This document shows positions 1 to 8,306 of a DNA stretch of 52,345 nucleotides, one piece after another. This stretch comes from Xenophilus sp. L33 (lineage in GTDB: Bacteria; Pseudomonadota; Gammaproteobacteria; Burkholderiales; Burkholderiaceae_C): assembly GCF_009765735.1 (NCBI RefSeq), contig NZ_LMUW01000072.1, positions 1-52,345 of the forward strand, written 5' to 3'. The notes beneath the pieces were generated by a model. It was not told the DNA's origin. It did no database searches and saw only the letters and a list, made by a program, of their open reading frames with translations. The stretch's first letter is position 1. Every line of letters starts with the position of its first letter. The position numbers and the translations under genes were made by a program.

Positions 1-52
1 TGGAGCAGTTTGACCCGGCCACAAGTGGAGCAGTTTGGGTGGCCGCCGGGGA
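1..52. mobile_element. Terminal end of an IS21-family element (second copy of the IS at 20-22.7 kb)
   Basis: These 52 bases are identical to 22697-22748, which is the istA-side end of the complete IS21-type element in this window. They contain two copies of the motif tggagcagttt that is repeated in both ends of that element. Identity stops exactly at base 52, where unrelated sequence begins, so base 52 marks the IS border. The body of this copy would lie to the left, outside the window, in the same orientation as the complete copy. Confidence 0.85.
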
Positions 53-53
53 T

Positions 54-143
54 CAGACGAAACCGAGTACGCGCTTCGAGATCGCCTATGGCTTGTTTCT
101 TGTGACTTTGATGCTTGGCCTGCTCTTGATGGCCGCTCTCTGA
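54..143 (+). pseudogene. 3' remnant of a membrane-protein gene cut by the IS21 end
   Basis: Directly after the IS border one frame reads about 29 codons and ends at a TGA (141-143). The last twenty or so residues (AYGLFLVTLMLGLLLMAAL) look like a C-terminal transmembrane helix. There is no start codon of its own in a sensible position, so this is read as the tail of a gene truncated by the IS. The family cannot be named from so short a piece, and chance is not excluded. Confidence 0.35.
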
Positions 144-569
144 AAAGCCAGTCGTTGAGTGTGTGCGCCGAAGGCTAGCTTCTAGCGGGGCATTCGCCTG
201 AAGGGTTCTGGGCAATGCGATAGTTCTTCCCACTGCACGACGGCCGATGACTGGTTCGTAGCAGCTTGCGGACGCTCAGTGGCGAGGCCCCGATGCCCGC
301 TTTCGCTGCGTTGCCGAAGTTCAGAAGTTCAGGTCACGGAGTCGGAGGTCCGAGAAGGGCCCTTAACCGGGCTTTCAGCAACAAGACAGGCCGCCAGGAT
401 CGAAAATTTTGAACGGACCACTAACTGTCCTTCACGGCTTAGTGGAAGTGCCGCTTCCGCAAACTTGCCGTTGATCCGCTTTTCCCATTAACAGCCACAG
501 GGCCTGGCCAGCGTGCATGAGCGAGTGCGTCAACCCGACTTTCCCACGGGAATTTCACCCTTCAGGAGC
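144..569. other. Intergenic, no gene recognised
   Basis: About 420 bases between the IS-truncated fragment and the end of the YeiH-type gene. A 70-codon open frame at 279-491 has no recognisable domain and an Arg/Ser-rich composition typical of a chance frame in high-GC DNA. No RNA gene or convincing terminator was seen. Confidence 0.5.
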
Positions 570-1706
570 TCAGCGGCAAAGCATCGCCGTGATGCCGGTA
601 TTGATGGCCAGGCCGCCTAAGATCAACCAGACGAACAGCACGCCCGCAAGTGCCAGCGGCTTCACGCCCGCCTTGCGTACGGCCGAAGCGTGGGTAGAGA
701 GGCCCAGCCCCGCCATGGCCATCGCGAGAAGGGCGCCGTCCAGGGTGGTGAGTTCGCTCACGGCGGTGGGCGGCAGCAGGTCCAACGAATTCACTCCCGC
801 AACGGCAACGAAACCGAAGGCAAACCAGGAAATAGCCACGCCGGCGCGCTTCGCGCCAGGCACATCCGTGTCGTCGTCCCGCTGCGACGCGTGCGACAAC
901 CTGGCCGACAGCATGATCAGGAAAGGCGCGAGCATCATCACGCGCACCATCTTTGCGATCACTGCAGTATTCGCGGCCTGCTCATCGACTTCGCGCGCCG
1001 CGGCGACCACCTGGGCCACCTCGTGAATCGTCGATCCCGCGTAGACACCGTAGGCACTGGGCGAGAGGGTAATCAGGTGATGCTGCGCATTGAAGTGATA
1101 CATGAATGGGTAGAGAAACATGGCCACCGTGCCGAAGATCACCACGGTGGCGACAGCAACGGCGACCTGCTCGGCGCGCGCCCGCAGCACGGGTTCGGCG
1201 GCCATAATCGCGGCCGCGCCGCAGATCGAACTTCCGGTGCCGATCAACATCGCAGTGCGGCGGTCGAGGCCGAACACCCGAGTGCCCAGAAGGCAGGCTA
1301 ATCCGAAGGTGCTGGCAATCACGGCCACATCGATCGCCACGCCGGTCCAGCCGACATTGCCGATGTCCTGGAAGGTCAGGCGCAGTCCGTAGAGAACGAT
1401 GCCCAGGCGCAGCAGGTTGCCTTTCGAGACTGCGACCCCGGGGCCGGCCGACGCGCTGATGCGCGGGTACACCGTGTTTCCGGCCACCATCCCCAGCACG
1501 ATGGCCAAGGTCAGCGCGCTGATGCCCTTGGACTGCAGCCAGTCGAATCGCGACAGGCGAACCGCCACGAATGCGATCGCGCCGGTCCACGCAAGGCCCG
1601 GAAGCGCGGCGCGGCACCGTGTCCAGGTGGTGCGCGGCGATGCATGGACGCCGGGGTCGGCGATGGACGTTCGGGACAACAATGGGTGGTCGGTGGCGGA
1701 GGACAT
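570..1706 (-). CDS. YeiH/UPF0324 family putative sulfate exporter
   Basis: The 378-residue product is a polytopic inner-membrane protein of the YeiH (Cons_hypoth698) family, annotated in other bacteria as a putative sulfate export transporter. Visible family features are the run LRLGIVLYGLRLTFQDIG, the conserved GTGSSICGAAAIMA segment about halfway, and YGVYAGSTIHEVAQVVAA, with about ten hydrophobic segments throughout. The start at 1706 (MSSATDHP) is chosen because the frame upstream is Arg/Gln-rich and antisense to the LysR gene, while family homology begins soon after. It is divergent from the LysR gene at 1827, the usual arrangement for yeiH and its regulator yeiE, so control by that protein is likely. 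The substrate remains inferred. Confidence 0.85.
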   Translation of the reverse strand: MSSATDHPLLSRTSIADPGVHASPRTTWTRCRAALPGLAWTGAIAFVAVRLSRFDWLQSKGISALTLAIVLGMVAGNTVYPRISASAGPGVAVSKGNLLRLGIVLYGLRLTFQDIGNVGWTGVAIDVAVIASTFGLACLLGTRVFGLDRRTAMLIGTGSSICGAAAIMAAEPVLRARAEQVAVAVATVVIFGTVAMFLYPFMYHFNAQHHLITLSPSAYGVYAGSTIHEVAQVVAAAREVDEQAANTAVIAKMVRVMMLAPFLIMLSARLSHASQRDDDTDVPGAKRAGVAISWFAFGFVAVAGVNSLDLLPPTAVSELTTLDGALLAMAMAGLGLSTHASAVRKAGVKPLALAGVLFVWLILGGLAINTGITAMLCR

Positions 1707-1777
1707 CGGGACTTTTTGAACATGAGCATCAGGTGAAGTGCTGGACTGTGGGACCAACTCTTCGAGCTGACAAACGG

Positions 1778-1790
1778 ATAGTTCAGCTAT
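1778..1790. promoter_or_regulatory. LysR-type T-N11-A dyad between yeiH and lysR
   Basis: The 120-base divergent intergenic region contains atagttcagctat, an inverted repeat ATAG-N5-CTAT that fits the T-N11-A pattern of LysR-type operators. Its place midway between the two divergent starts suits a site that both autoregulates lysR and controls the exporter. Assignment rests on pattern and position only. Confidence 0.45.
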
Positions 1791-1826
1791 AAACAAGCGA
1801 ATGAATAGGTATAGGACCTGCCCCTT

Positions 1827-2795
1827 ATGCGGCTGACGCTTCGCCAGCTGCTCATCTTCGCGACGGTTGCCGACGCCGGCAGCACGGCTGCCGCGTCGCT
1901 GCGCATTGCGCTGTCCCAGTCGGCCACCAGCGCGGCGCTGAACGAACTCGAAAGCCTGCTCGGTGCTCAATTGTTTGACCGGGTGGGCAAGCGACTGCTT
2001 CTCAACGACAACGGGCGGTCCCTGCTGCCGCAGGCCCGGGCGATGCTGGACGGTGCCCACGAAATCGAAGCCCGATTCGGCCTGGGCACGGCTGCCGGCC
2101 GCGGTGTGATGGCGACGCGCCTGCGGGTCGGTGCCAGCACCACCATCGGCAACTACCTGTTGCCTGCGCTGGTCGCCAGCTATTTGCGCGACTGGCCTGC
2201 AACAGGCGTCGACGTGCAGATCGGCAACACGCGCGACGTGGTGGAAGCCGTCACCCGGCTGGAGGTCGACATGGGACTGATAGAGGGTCCCTGCCGAGAG
2301 GCGCAGCTTCACGTGCTGCCGTGGCGCGAAGACGACTTGGCGATCGTGTGCGCGCCGACGCACGAGCTGGTACAGCATGGGCCGCAGCGGGTTCCGCTCA
2401 AGGCGTTGCGGCAGGCGCAATGGCTGCTGCGCGAGGCCGGTTCCGGCACGCGCGAAGCAGTGGAGAACGCATTGCTCTCGCACCTGCACCATCTCGGCGC
2501 GCAGATGCTGCTGGGCAGCACCGAGGCCATCAAGCAGGCTTCAGCGGAAGGCCTGGGCCTGGCCTGCTTATCGCTGTGCGCCGTGCAAGACCTCGTGACG
2601 CTGGGTCGGCTGGTGGTCTTGCAGACGACGCTGCCACGCCTGACACGCCGCCTGTACCTGGTCTATCATCGCCGCAAGCGCTTGTCCGCCAGCCTGGAGC
2701 GCTTCATCGCACACTGCGTCGGGCCTGAATGGAGACCTGCTGCTGTCGCCATGCCGAAGGGTTCTGCTGGAACTGGAAAAAGAACCAGCGCGTGA
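1827..2795 (+). CDS. LysR family transcriptional regulator (YeiE-like)
   Basis: This 322-residue protein has an N-terminal winged helix-turn-helix at about residues 1-60 (LRQLLIFATVADAGSTAAAS, then SQSATSAALNELESLLGAQL) and a C-terminal periplasmic-binding-like effector domain (REAGSGTREAVENAL, about residue 200; STEAIKQASAEGLGLACLS, about 230-250). The REAGSGTRE motif is typical of the CysB/CbbR/YeiE branch, which senses small anions or metabolites. It is divergent from the YeiH-type exporter and probably regulates it. Its 3' end overlaps the convergent AraC gene by 92 bases. Confidence 0.9.
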   Translation: MRLTLRQLLIFATVADAGSTAAASLRIALSQSATSAALNELESLLGAQLFDRVGKRLLLNDNGRSLLPQARAMLDGAHEIEARFGLGTAAGRGVMATRLRVGASTTIGNYLLPALVASYLRDWPATGVDVQIGNTRDVVEAVTRLEVDMGLIEGPCREAQLHVLPWREDDLAIVCAPTHELVQHGPQRVPLKALRQAQWLLREAGSGTREAVENALLSHLHHLGAQMLLGSTEAIKQASAEGLGLACLSLCAVQDLVTLGRLVVLQTTLPRLTRRLYLVYHRRKRLSASLERFIAHCVGPEWRPAAVAMPKGSAGTGKRTSA

Positions 2796-3723
2796 ACGAT
2801 CCCTGGGTGCTGTAGCCAAGGAGTTCCGACACGCGCTGAAGGCTGTACTTCGGATCTGCAACATACCGGGATGCGAGTTCGCGCCGCACCTGATTGAGTA
2901 GGGCCGTGAAGCTTAGAGCCGCCTCGTCCAGTTGCCGCTGCATCGATCGCACGCTCAGCCCGAGGCCCTGTGCCACGCATTCGGTAGTGGCACGTCCGGC
3001 TGGCAGCATCAGATAGACCGCGCGCCGCACTTCCAACTCGATGCCGTGTTCGCGCGCCGTGGGCAGGGAGTCAATGAACTGCGTGGCGTAGCGTGCCATC
3101 TCCTGATCCGCTGAAGGATTGGGCGCATCCAGGTCGGTGGCCGGAATAATGATGCCGTTGAAGCCGCTGTCGAAATCGACGCGGCAAGAAAACAGGCGCT
3201 GATGCACCCGCACATCGTCCGGCGCGGCATGCGTGAAATTCACGCTTAGGGGTCGCCATCGCATGCCCATGAGCGCCGCGCAGGTCCGGAACAGGACACC
3301 GATCGCCAGTTCGATGGACTGCCGGGTCGGCACATCGGTGACGATCTCCTCGCGCAGGATTACCACCTTGCCCGCGTCCTCGATCTCCATCGCCAGACCC
3401 TGGTTGAGCAGATGCCGATAGTTGATCAGCGTGATCAGGACGTTGCGCAAGGTGGACTGCTGGCTGACCAGCAAGCTGACCGCGCCGAAATTCGACAGTT
3501 GCCTCGACTCTGCCATGCGCAGCCCGAAGGTCGAACAGTCGGCCTCGGCGGCCGCCTCCTCGAGCAGCGTCGCGACGGCGTCCACTGGGATTCGTCGATC
3601 GGGGTCCTGCAGGATGGCCCGCGTCAAGCCCGCCCGCATGAGTGCCGCACGTGGGTCGAAGCCCAGGCTCTTGGCCACCTCCTGGAAGTTGGTCAGCGAG
3701 GCCGCTCGGATCAGGGCATTCAT
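2704..3723 (-). CDS. AraC family regulator with Arabinose_bd-type sensor domain
   Basis: A 339-residue regulator. Residues ~20-210 match the PF12625-type effector domain (FDPRAALMRAGLTRAIL near the start, TFGLRMAESRQLSNFGAVS, then MRWRPLSVNFTHAAP). The last ~100 residues are an AraC helix-turn-helix pair (VAQGLGLSVRSMQRQLDE and VSELLGYSTQGSFTRWF). The start at 3723 (MNALIRAA) gives the normal family length and leaves a 125-base divergent promoter region to the quinone oxidoreductase gene at 3849. It probably controls that catabolic cluster, with the pathway substrate or an intermediate as inducer. The FFFQFQQNPSAWR end is intact despite the convergent overlap with the LysR gene. Confidence 0.88.
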   Translation of the reverse strand: MNALIRAASLTNFQEVAKSLGFDPRAALMRAGLTRAILQDPDRRIPVDAVATLLEEAAAEADCSTFGLRMAESRQLSNFGAVSLLVSQQSTLRNVLITLINYRHLLNQGLAMEIEDAGKVVILREEIVTDVPTRQSIELAIGVLFRTCAALMGMRWRPLSVNFTHAAPDDVRVHQRLFSCRVDFDSGFNGIIIPATDLDAPNPSADQEMARYATQFIDSLPTAREHGIELEVRRAVYLMLPAGRATTECVAQGLGLSVRSMQRQLDEAALSFTALLNQVRRELASRYVADPKYSLQRVSELLGYSTQGSFTRWFFFQFQQNPSAWRQQQVSIQARRSVR

Positions 3724-3848
3724 GAGGATAGGTGAATCGAAAGTCGCGGGATTCTGGCATGAAATGCGAAATCCATGGCGCGACTTGCGAAGCGGGCAAT
3801 GGCGCCGATACCTACAGTCATCCCACGCGATCACAAGGAGACAAAACC

Positions 3849-4829
3849 ATGGCAAAAGCCATTCGCATGCATGCGCCGGGGGGCCCCGAGGTGCTGCGGT
3901 TCGAGGATGTCGAAGTCGGCAGACCCGGCTCGGGCCAGGTGCGCCTGCGGCAAGTGGCCGTCGGCCTCAACTACGCGGACACCTATTTCCGCAATGGCAC
4001 CTATCCTGTCCAGCTGCCCAGCGGAGTGGGCGTCGAAGCGGCCGGCGTCGTGCAGGAGCTCGGCAAGGGCGTGCGCAACGTGGTGGTTGGCGATCGCGTG
4101 ACCTACACCGGCTTCATCGACACGCTGGGCGCCTACAGCACCGAGCGCTTGCTGCCTGCCGCTGCCCTCATCCGCCTGCCGGAAACCATCGCCTTCGAGA
4201 CCGCGGCCGCCATGACGATGCGCGGTCTCACCTGCGCCTATCTGATGCGCCGCATCTACCCATTCAAGCGGGGCGATACCGTGCTGCTGCACGCTGCCGC
4301 CGGCGGGGTCGGCCTGATCGTCGCCCAGTGGGCCCGGCTGCTGGGCATTACGGTGATCGGCACGGTGTCGACAGAGGAGAAGGCGGCCATCGCCCGCGCG
4401 CACGGCTGTGCCCACACCATCGACTACAGCCGCGAGGACGTGGCCAGGCAGGTTCGCGAGATCACCGGTGGCCGGGGCGTCAACGTAGTGTTCGACAGCG
4501 TGGGTCGCAGCACCTTCGCGGGCTCGCTCGACTCGCTCCAGCGGCGTGGCCTGTTGGTCTGCGTGGGAACCGCAAGTGGGCCGATTCCTCCGGTCGACCC
4601 GCAGATGCTCGCGATCAAGGGCTCGCTATTCATGACCCGACCCGCGCTAGCCGACTACATTGCCGATCCGCTTGAGAAGGCGCAGTTGGCCGAGGAGATC
4701 TTTGGACACGTGGCGGCCGGGCGCATCCGCATAGAGATCAACCAGCACTACGCCCTCGAAGACGCGGCGCAGGCGCATCGGGACCTCGAGTCGCGCAAGA
4801 CGACCGGCTCATCGATCTTCGTGATCTGA
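3849..4829 (+). CDS. NADPH:quinone oxidoreductase (zinc-independent MDR family)
   Basis: A 326-residue medium-chain dehydrogenase/reductase of the quinone oxidoreductase (QOR, crotonase-independent) branch. It has the substrate-domain motif GLNYADTYFRNGTYP, the nucleotide-binding glycine motif HAAAGGVGLIVAQWAR at about residues 147-162, and no structural-zinc cysteine cluster. It reduces quinones or other alpha,beta-unsaturated carbonyls with NADPH in the cytoplasm. An aaggag ribosome-binding site at 3835-3840 fixes the start at 3849 rather than an upstream in-frame ATG at 3732. It is first in a co-oriented cluster with a dioxygenase, BKACE, MFS carrier and porin. Confidence 0.9.
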   Translation: MAKAIRMHAPGGPEVLRFEDVEVGRPGSGQVRLRQVAVGLNYADTYFRNGTYPVQLPSGVGVEAAGVVQELGKGVRNVVVGDRVTYTGFIDTLGAYSTERLLPAAALIRLPETIAFETAAAMTMRGLTCAYLMRRIYPFKRGDTVLLHAAAGGVGLIVAQWARLLGITVIGTVSTEEKAAIARAHGCAHTIDYSREDVARQVREITGGRGVNVVFDSVGRSTFAGSLDSLQRRGLLVCVGTASGPIPPVDPQMLAIKGSLFMTRPALADYIADPLEKAQLAEEIFGHVAAGRIRIEINQHYALEDAAQAHRDLESRKTTGSSIFVI

Positions 4830-4857
4830 ACACTTTCGGCGACCCGGAGACCAGAAC

Positions 4858-5706
4858 ATGAAGATCGAACAACTGACCTGCAGCATCGGCGCCGAACTGC
4901 TGGACGTGAGCCTGCGTGACGCGGCGTACGACGAAGCGCTCTTCGACCTGGTGTACCAGGCATTGCTGAAGCACCGGGTGCTGTTCCTGCGCGAGCAGCA
5001 CATATCGCGCTCGGCACACGTGGCCTTCGCGGCGCGGCTGGGCAAGCTGGAAGACCATCCGATGGTGCCCTCCCACCCGGACGCACCTGGCCTGGTGCAG
5101 ATCTACAAGGATCCGGACAGCCCCGGCGACCGCTACGAGAACGCCTGGCACTCGGATGGCAGCTGGCGCGAGATGCCGTCGCTCGGCTGCGTGCTGCGTT
5201 GCGTCGAATGCCCGCCGGTGGGCGGCGACACGATCTGGGCCAACATGGTCATGGCCTACGAGAAGCTGCCGCCCGACGTCAAAGCGCAGATCGACGAACT
5301 GTGGGCCAGCCACAGCTTCCAAAGCTCGTTCGCCGCCGCCATGCCGCGCGAAAAGCGCCTGGCGATGAAGGCCGCCTATCCGGACGCCGAGCACCCCGTG
5401 GTGCGCAGCCATCCGGAGACCCGCGAGAAGATCCTCTACGTCAATTCATTCACGACCCACTTCGTCAACTTCCACAACAAGAAGAACGTGCGTTGCGGCC
5501 AGGACTACAACCAGGCCGGCTTCGACCTGCTGCAGTACCTGATCGCACAGTCGAGCATTCCCGAGTACCAAGTGCGCTGGCGCTGGAAGCCCGGCAGCAT
5601 CGCCATCTGGGACAACCGTAGCACCCAGCACTACGCCGTGATGGACTACCCGCCCTGCCATCGAAAGATGGAGCGCGCAGGCATCGTGGGCGACAAGCCC
5701 TTTTGA
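4858..5706 (+). CDS. TauD/TfdA family Fe(II)/2-oxoglutarate-dependent dioxygenase
   Basis: A 282-residue enzyme of the TauD/TfdA superfamily, which hydroxylates small organic acids and releases succinate and CO2. The iron ligands are visible: WHSDGSW gives His98 and Asp100, and the distal His is His258 in STQHYAVMDY. Arg269 or Arg273 (CHRKMERAG) would bind 2-oxoglutarate. The length is normal for the family. It lies 28 bases downstream of the quinone oxidoreductase gene, with gacccgga as a plausible ribosome-binding site. The substrate is not predictable from sequence; the BKACE neighbour suggests a carboxylate that becomes a beta-keto acid after hydroxylation and oxidation. Confidence 0.88.
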   Translation: MKIEQLTCSIGAELLDVSLRDAAYDEALFDLVYQALLKHRVLFLREQHISRSAHVAFAARLGKLEDHPMVPSHPDAPGLVQIYKDPDSPGDRYENAWHSDGSWREMPSLGCVLRCVECPPVGGDTIWANMVMAYEKLPPDVKAQIDELWASHSFQSSFAAAMPREKRLAMKAAYPDAEHPVVRSHPETREKILYVNSFTTHFVNFHNKKNVRCGQDYNQAGFDLLQYLIAQSSIPEYQVRWRWKPGSIAIWDNRSTQHYAVMDYPPCHRKMERAGIVGDKPF

Positions 5707-5754
5707 TGCCGCTCACTCCCGCAACTTTTCCCACCCACCTGACCAAGGCACGCC

Positions 5755-6813
5755 ATGAACTTTCTCGACGGGCATCTGTTCCCCGAAAACCAGCAGCCGC
5801 TCATCATCACCGCCGCGCCTTATGCGCCTTCGTGGGTGCCTTCGGATTTCCCCGGGGAGATCCCGGTCACGATGGAAGACCAGATCCAGAAGGCCGTGGA
5901 TTGCTACAACGCCGGCGCAACGGTGCTGCACCTTCACGTGCGCGAGCTCGACGGCCGGGGCAGCAAGCGCCTGTCGAAGTTCAACGAGTTGATAGCCGGT
6001 GTGCGCAGGCGTGTGCCCGAAATGATCATCCAGGTCGGCGGCTCCATCAGTTTCGCGCCCGAGAGCGACGGCGCGGCGGCCAAGTGGCTGTCCGACGACA
6101 CGCGTCACATGCTGGCCGAGCTGGACCCCAAGCCCGACCAGGTCACCGTGACGATTAACACCTCGCAGATGAACATCCTCGAGCAGTTCGACGCGCGGGA
6201 TATTCGTGGCACGTCGATGGAAGACCCAGCAGTCTTCAATGCTTACAAGGAGATGACCGTGCCGGCGCAGCCGGGCTGGGCGGAAGAGCATATTCGTCGT
6301 CTGACGAAGGCCGGCATCCAGAGCGCTTTTCAGTGCTACAACATCAACAGCTTCGAGTCGGTCGAGCGCCTCATGCGGCGCGGCGTCTACAAGGGTCCGT
6401 TGGTCATGAACTGGGTCGCGATTGGCGGTGGTATGGATGCGCCAAACATCTACAACCTGGCCAACTTCGTGCGAGCCGTGCCCGACGGCGCGGTGCTGAC
6501 GGTCGAAAGCTCTGTGCTCAATGTTCTGCCGGTCAACATGATGGGCATCGCGATGGGTCTGCACGTGCGCACCGGCACCGAGGACAACCTCTGGAATCAA
6601 TCGCGTTCCGAGAAAATCGGCACGCCGGCCCAGGTCGAGCAGCTGGTGCGCATCTCGCGTGAGTTCGGCCGCCCGATCGCCACCGCACAGGAGGCGCGCG
6701 ATATTAGCAAGATCGATGTCTTCTACGACACGGTCGACGAGACGCTGCTGGCCAACGGTTTCGCGCCCAATCGCAACGGCGCCCAGCAGGGCTTCCTGCG
6801 CAAGGCCGCGTAG
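5755..6813 (+). CDS. Beta-keto acid cleavage enzyme (BKACE, DUF849)
   Basis: A 352-residue TIM-barrel enzyme of the 3-keto-5-aminohexanoate cleavage family. BKACEs condense a beta-keto acid with acetyl-CoA to give acetoacetate and a new CoA thioester. The zinc motif HLHVRE (about residues 62-67) and the barrel-end motifs GGSISFAPES, VTVTINTSQMN and GLHVRTGTEDNLW are all present. It sits 48 bases after the dioxygenase gene and 37 bases before the transporter gene, so it is probably in one operon with them. The specific beta-keto acid (for example a dehydrocarnitine-like or branched acid) is not determinable from the sequence. Confidence 0.9.
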   Translation: MNFLDGHLFPENQQPLIITAAPYAPSWVPSDFPGEIPVTMEDQIQKAVDCYNAGATVLHLHVRELDGRGSKRLSKFNELIAGVRRRVPEMIIQVGGSISFAPESDGAAAKWLSDDTRHMLAELDPKPDQVTVTINTSQMNILEQFDARDIRGTSMEDPAVFNAYKEMTVPAQPGWAEEHIRRLTKAGIQSAFQCYNINSFESVERLMRRGVYKGPLVMNWVAIGGGMDAPNIYNLANFVRAVPDGAVLTVESSVLNVLPVNMMGIAMGLHVRTGTEDNLWNQSRSEKIGTPAQVEQLVRISREFGRPIATAQEARDISKIDVFYDTVDETLLANGFAPNRNGAQQGFLRKAA

Positions 6814-6850
6814 GGCGCGAGCGGAAGCAAAAAAAAGCAGGAGACATTCG

Positions 6851-8167
6851 ATGAGCATGATGACCATGATGGGGCCGGTGCGAACCGAGCAAGGCGACGA
6901 CTACCTGACCGGCAGGGGACAAGCCTGGTTCGCCTTCGCGATGACCTTCGGCCTGATGTTGTTCGACTACATTGATCGTCAGGTCATCGTTTCGCTGTTC
7001 CCGCACATCAAGAGCGAGTGGAATCTCAGCGACAAGCAACTGGGCTCGCTGGTATCTATCATTTCAATCGTCGTGGCGGTGGGCGGGATCCCGGTGGCCC
7101 TGCTGGCCGACCGGGTGAGCCGCGTAAAGAGCATTTGCGTGATGGCGACGATCTGGAGCGTGGCCAGCATCTCGTGCGTGTTCACCGGTAGCTTCGGGCA
7201 GTTGTTTGCGGCGCGGGCAGTGGTGGGCGCGGGCGAGACCGGATACGGTTCGGTTGGCGCGGCGCTTATTTCGACCCTGTTTCCGAAGCGGCTGCGCGCG
7301 GCTGTGCTCGGGGCGTTCTTTGCGGCCGCGTCACTGGGTTCGGTGCTGGGCGTGGTCCTGGGCGGTGCGATCGCCGCCAAGTGGGGCTGGCGCGCTGCAT
7401 TCGGTGTGGTCGGCATTCCGGGCCTGGCCATGGCCTTGTCGTATCTTTTCGTGCGCGACTACAAAACCGTGGCGCTGACGCCCCGACTTGACAAGGTTAC
7501 CGAGACGATGAGCGGCATCGCCAAGCACATCTTCGGGACGCTGGCGAAAAATCGCACGCTCCTGTCGGTATGCGTAGGCGCATCCATGCAATTGGTTGTG
7601 GTCTCGGCCGTCTGGTCGTGGCTGCCGAGCTACCTGAACCGCTTCTACGGCGTGGCGCCGGAGGCCGCGGCCGCACAGGCGGCGATGGTGGTGCTGGTCG
7701 GCGCGCTGGGCGGCGTCTTTTGGGGCTACGTGATTGATCGGCTGACGCTGCAACGACCCAGCAACAAGTTGCTTGCGCTGGCCGTGCTCTGCGTGGCCAC
7801 CATGTTCATCTTTCTAGCCGCCTTCGCATGGACGCCACCCGGAGCGATGCAGTTCAGGCTGGTGCTACTCGGCGGCTTCTTCATGACCTGCACCGTGGGC
7901 GTCGTATCGGGTGTCGCCATCGACGTCATCCACCCGGGTGTGCGTTCCACGGGCGCCGCCGTTCTATCGCTTTTTCAGAACCTTTTCGGGCTGGCGGTGG
8001 GACCCTTGCTGGTCGGCGTGCTGTCGGACCAATGGGGCCTGCAGCAGGCCATGGCCATGGCCCCCTGCTTCAGCCTGGTGGCCGCCGCGGCCTTCATCTG
8101 GTCGGGTCGCAGCTATGACGCCGACGTCGCGAAGGTCGACGGCGTCAAGCTCGGCGCGGCCCCCTGA
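6851..8167 (+). CDS. MFS transporter (organic-anion symporter type)
   Basis: A 438-residue major facilitator with about twelve transmembrane segments. The N-terminal half has FDYIDRQVIVSLFPHI and LLADRVSRVKS, the DR-rich loop 2-3 motif. It resembles the anion:cation symporter and aromatic-acid carriers that pair with catabolic clusters. The start at 6851 is supported by an aggaga ribosome-binding site at 6839-6844; the longer frame beginning at 6659 is antisense-like and Arg-rich. Encoded between the BKACE and porin genes, it probably imports the cluster substrate across the inner membrane. Confidence 0.88.
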   Translation: MSMMTMMGPVRTEQGDDYLTGRGQAWFAFAMTFGLMLFDYIDRQVIVSLFPHIKSEWNLSDKQLGSLVSIISIVVAVGGIPVALLADRVSRVKSICVMATIWSVASISCVFTGSFGQLFAARAVVGAGETGYGSVGAALISTLFPKRLRAAVLGAFFAAASLGSVLGVVLGGAIAAKWGWRAAFGVVGIPGLAMALSYLFVRDYKTVALTPRLDKVTETMSGIAKHIFGTLAKNRTLLSVCVGASMQLVVVSAVWSWLPSYLNRFYGVAPEAAAAQAAMVVLVGALGGVFWGYVIDRLTLQRPSNKLLALAVLCVATMFIFLAAFAWTPPGAMQFRLVLLGGFFMTCTVGVVSGVAIDVIHPGVRSTGAAVLSLFQNLFGLAVGPLLVGVLSDQWGLQQAMAMAPCFSLVAAAAFIWSGRSYDADVAKVDGVKLGAAP

Positions 8168-8306
8168 GCCGACTGGGTCGACCTCCAACGCGTCGATCAG
8201 CGCGCATTGCCAATGGCGGACGCGTGTCGCAGACGTTTGAGCAGCGCACGGCGGCCGACCGCCTGTCGCGCCGGACGCTCGTTTCTACAACTCCAGGAAT
8301 GTCGCA

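Noticed and set aside
279..491. 70-codon frame as a gene
   Set aside because: Arg/Ser-rich, no ribosome-binding site, no recognisable fold.
570..2492. 640-residue version of the YeiH-type protein
   Set aside because: The first ~260 residues lie antisense to the LysR gene and lack family similarity; the start at 1706 gives the normal size.
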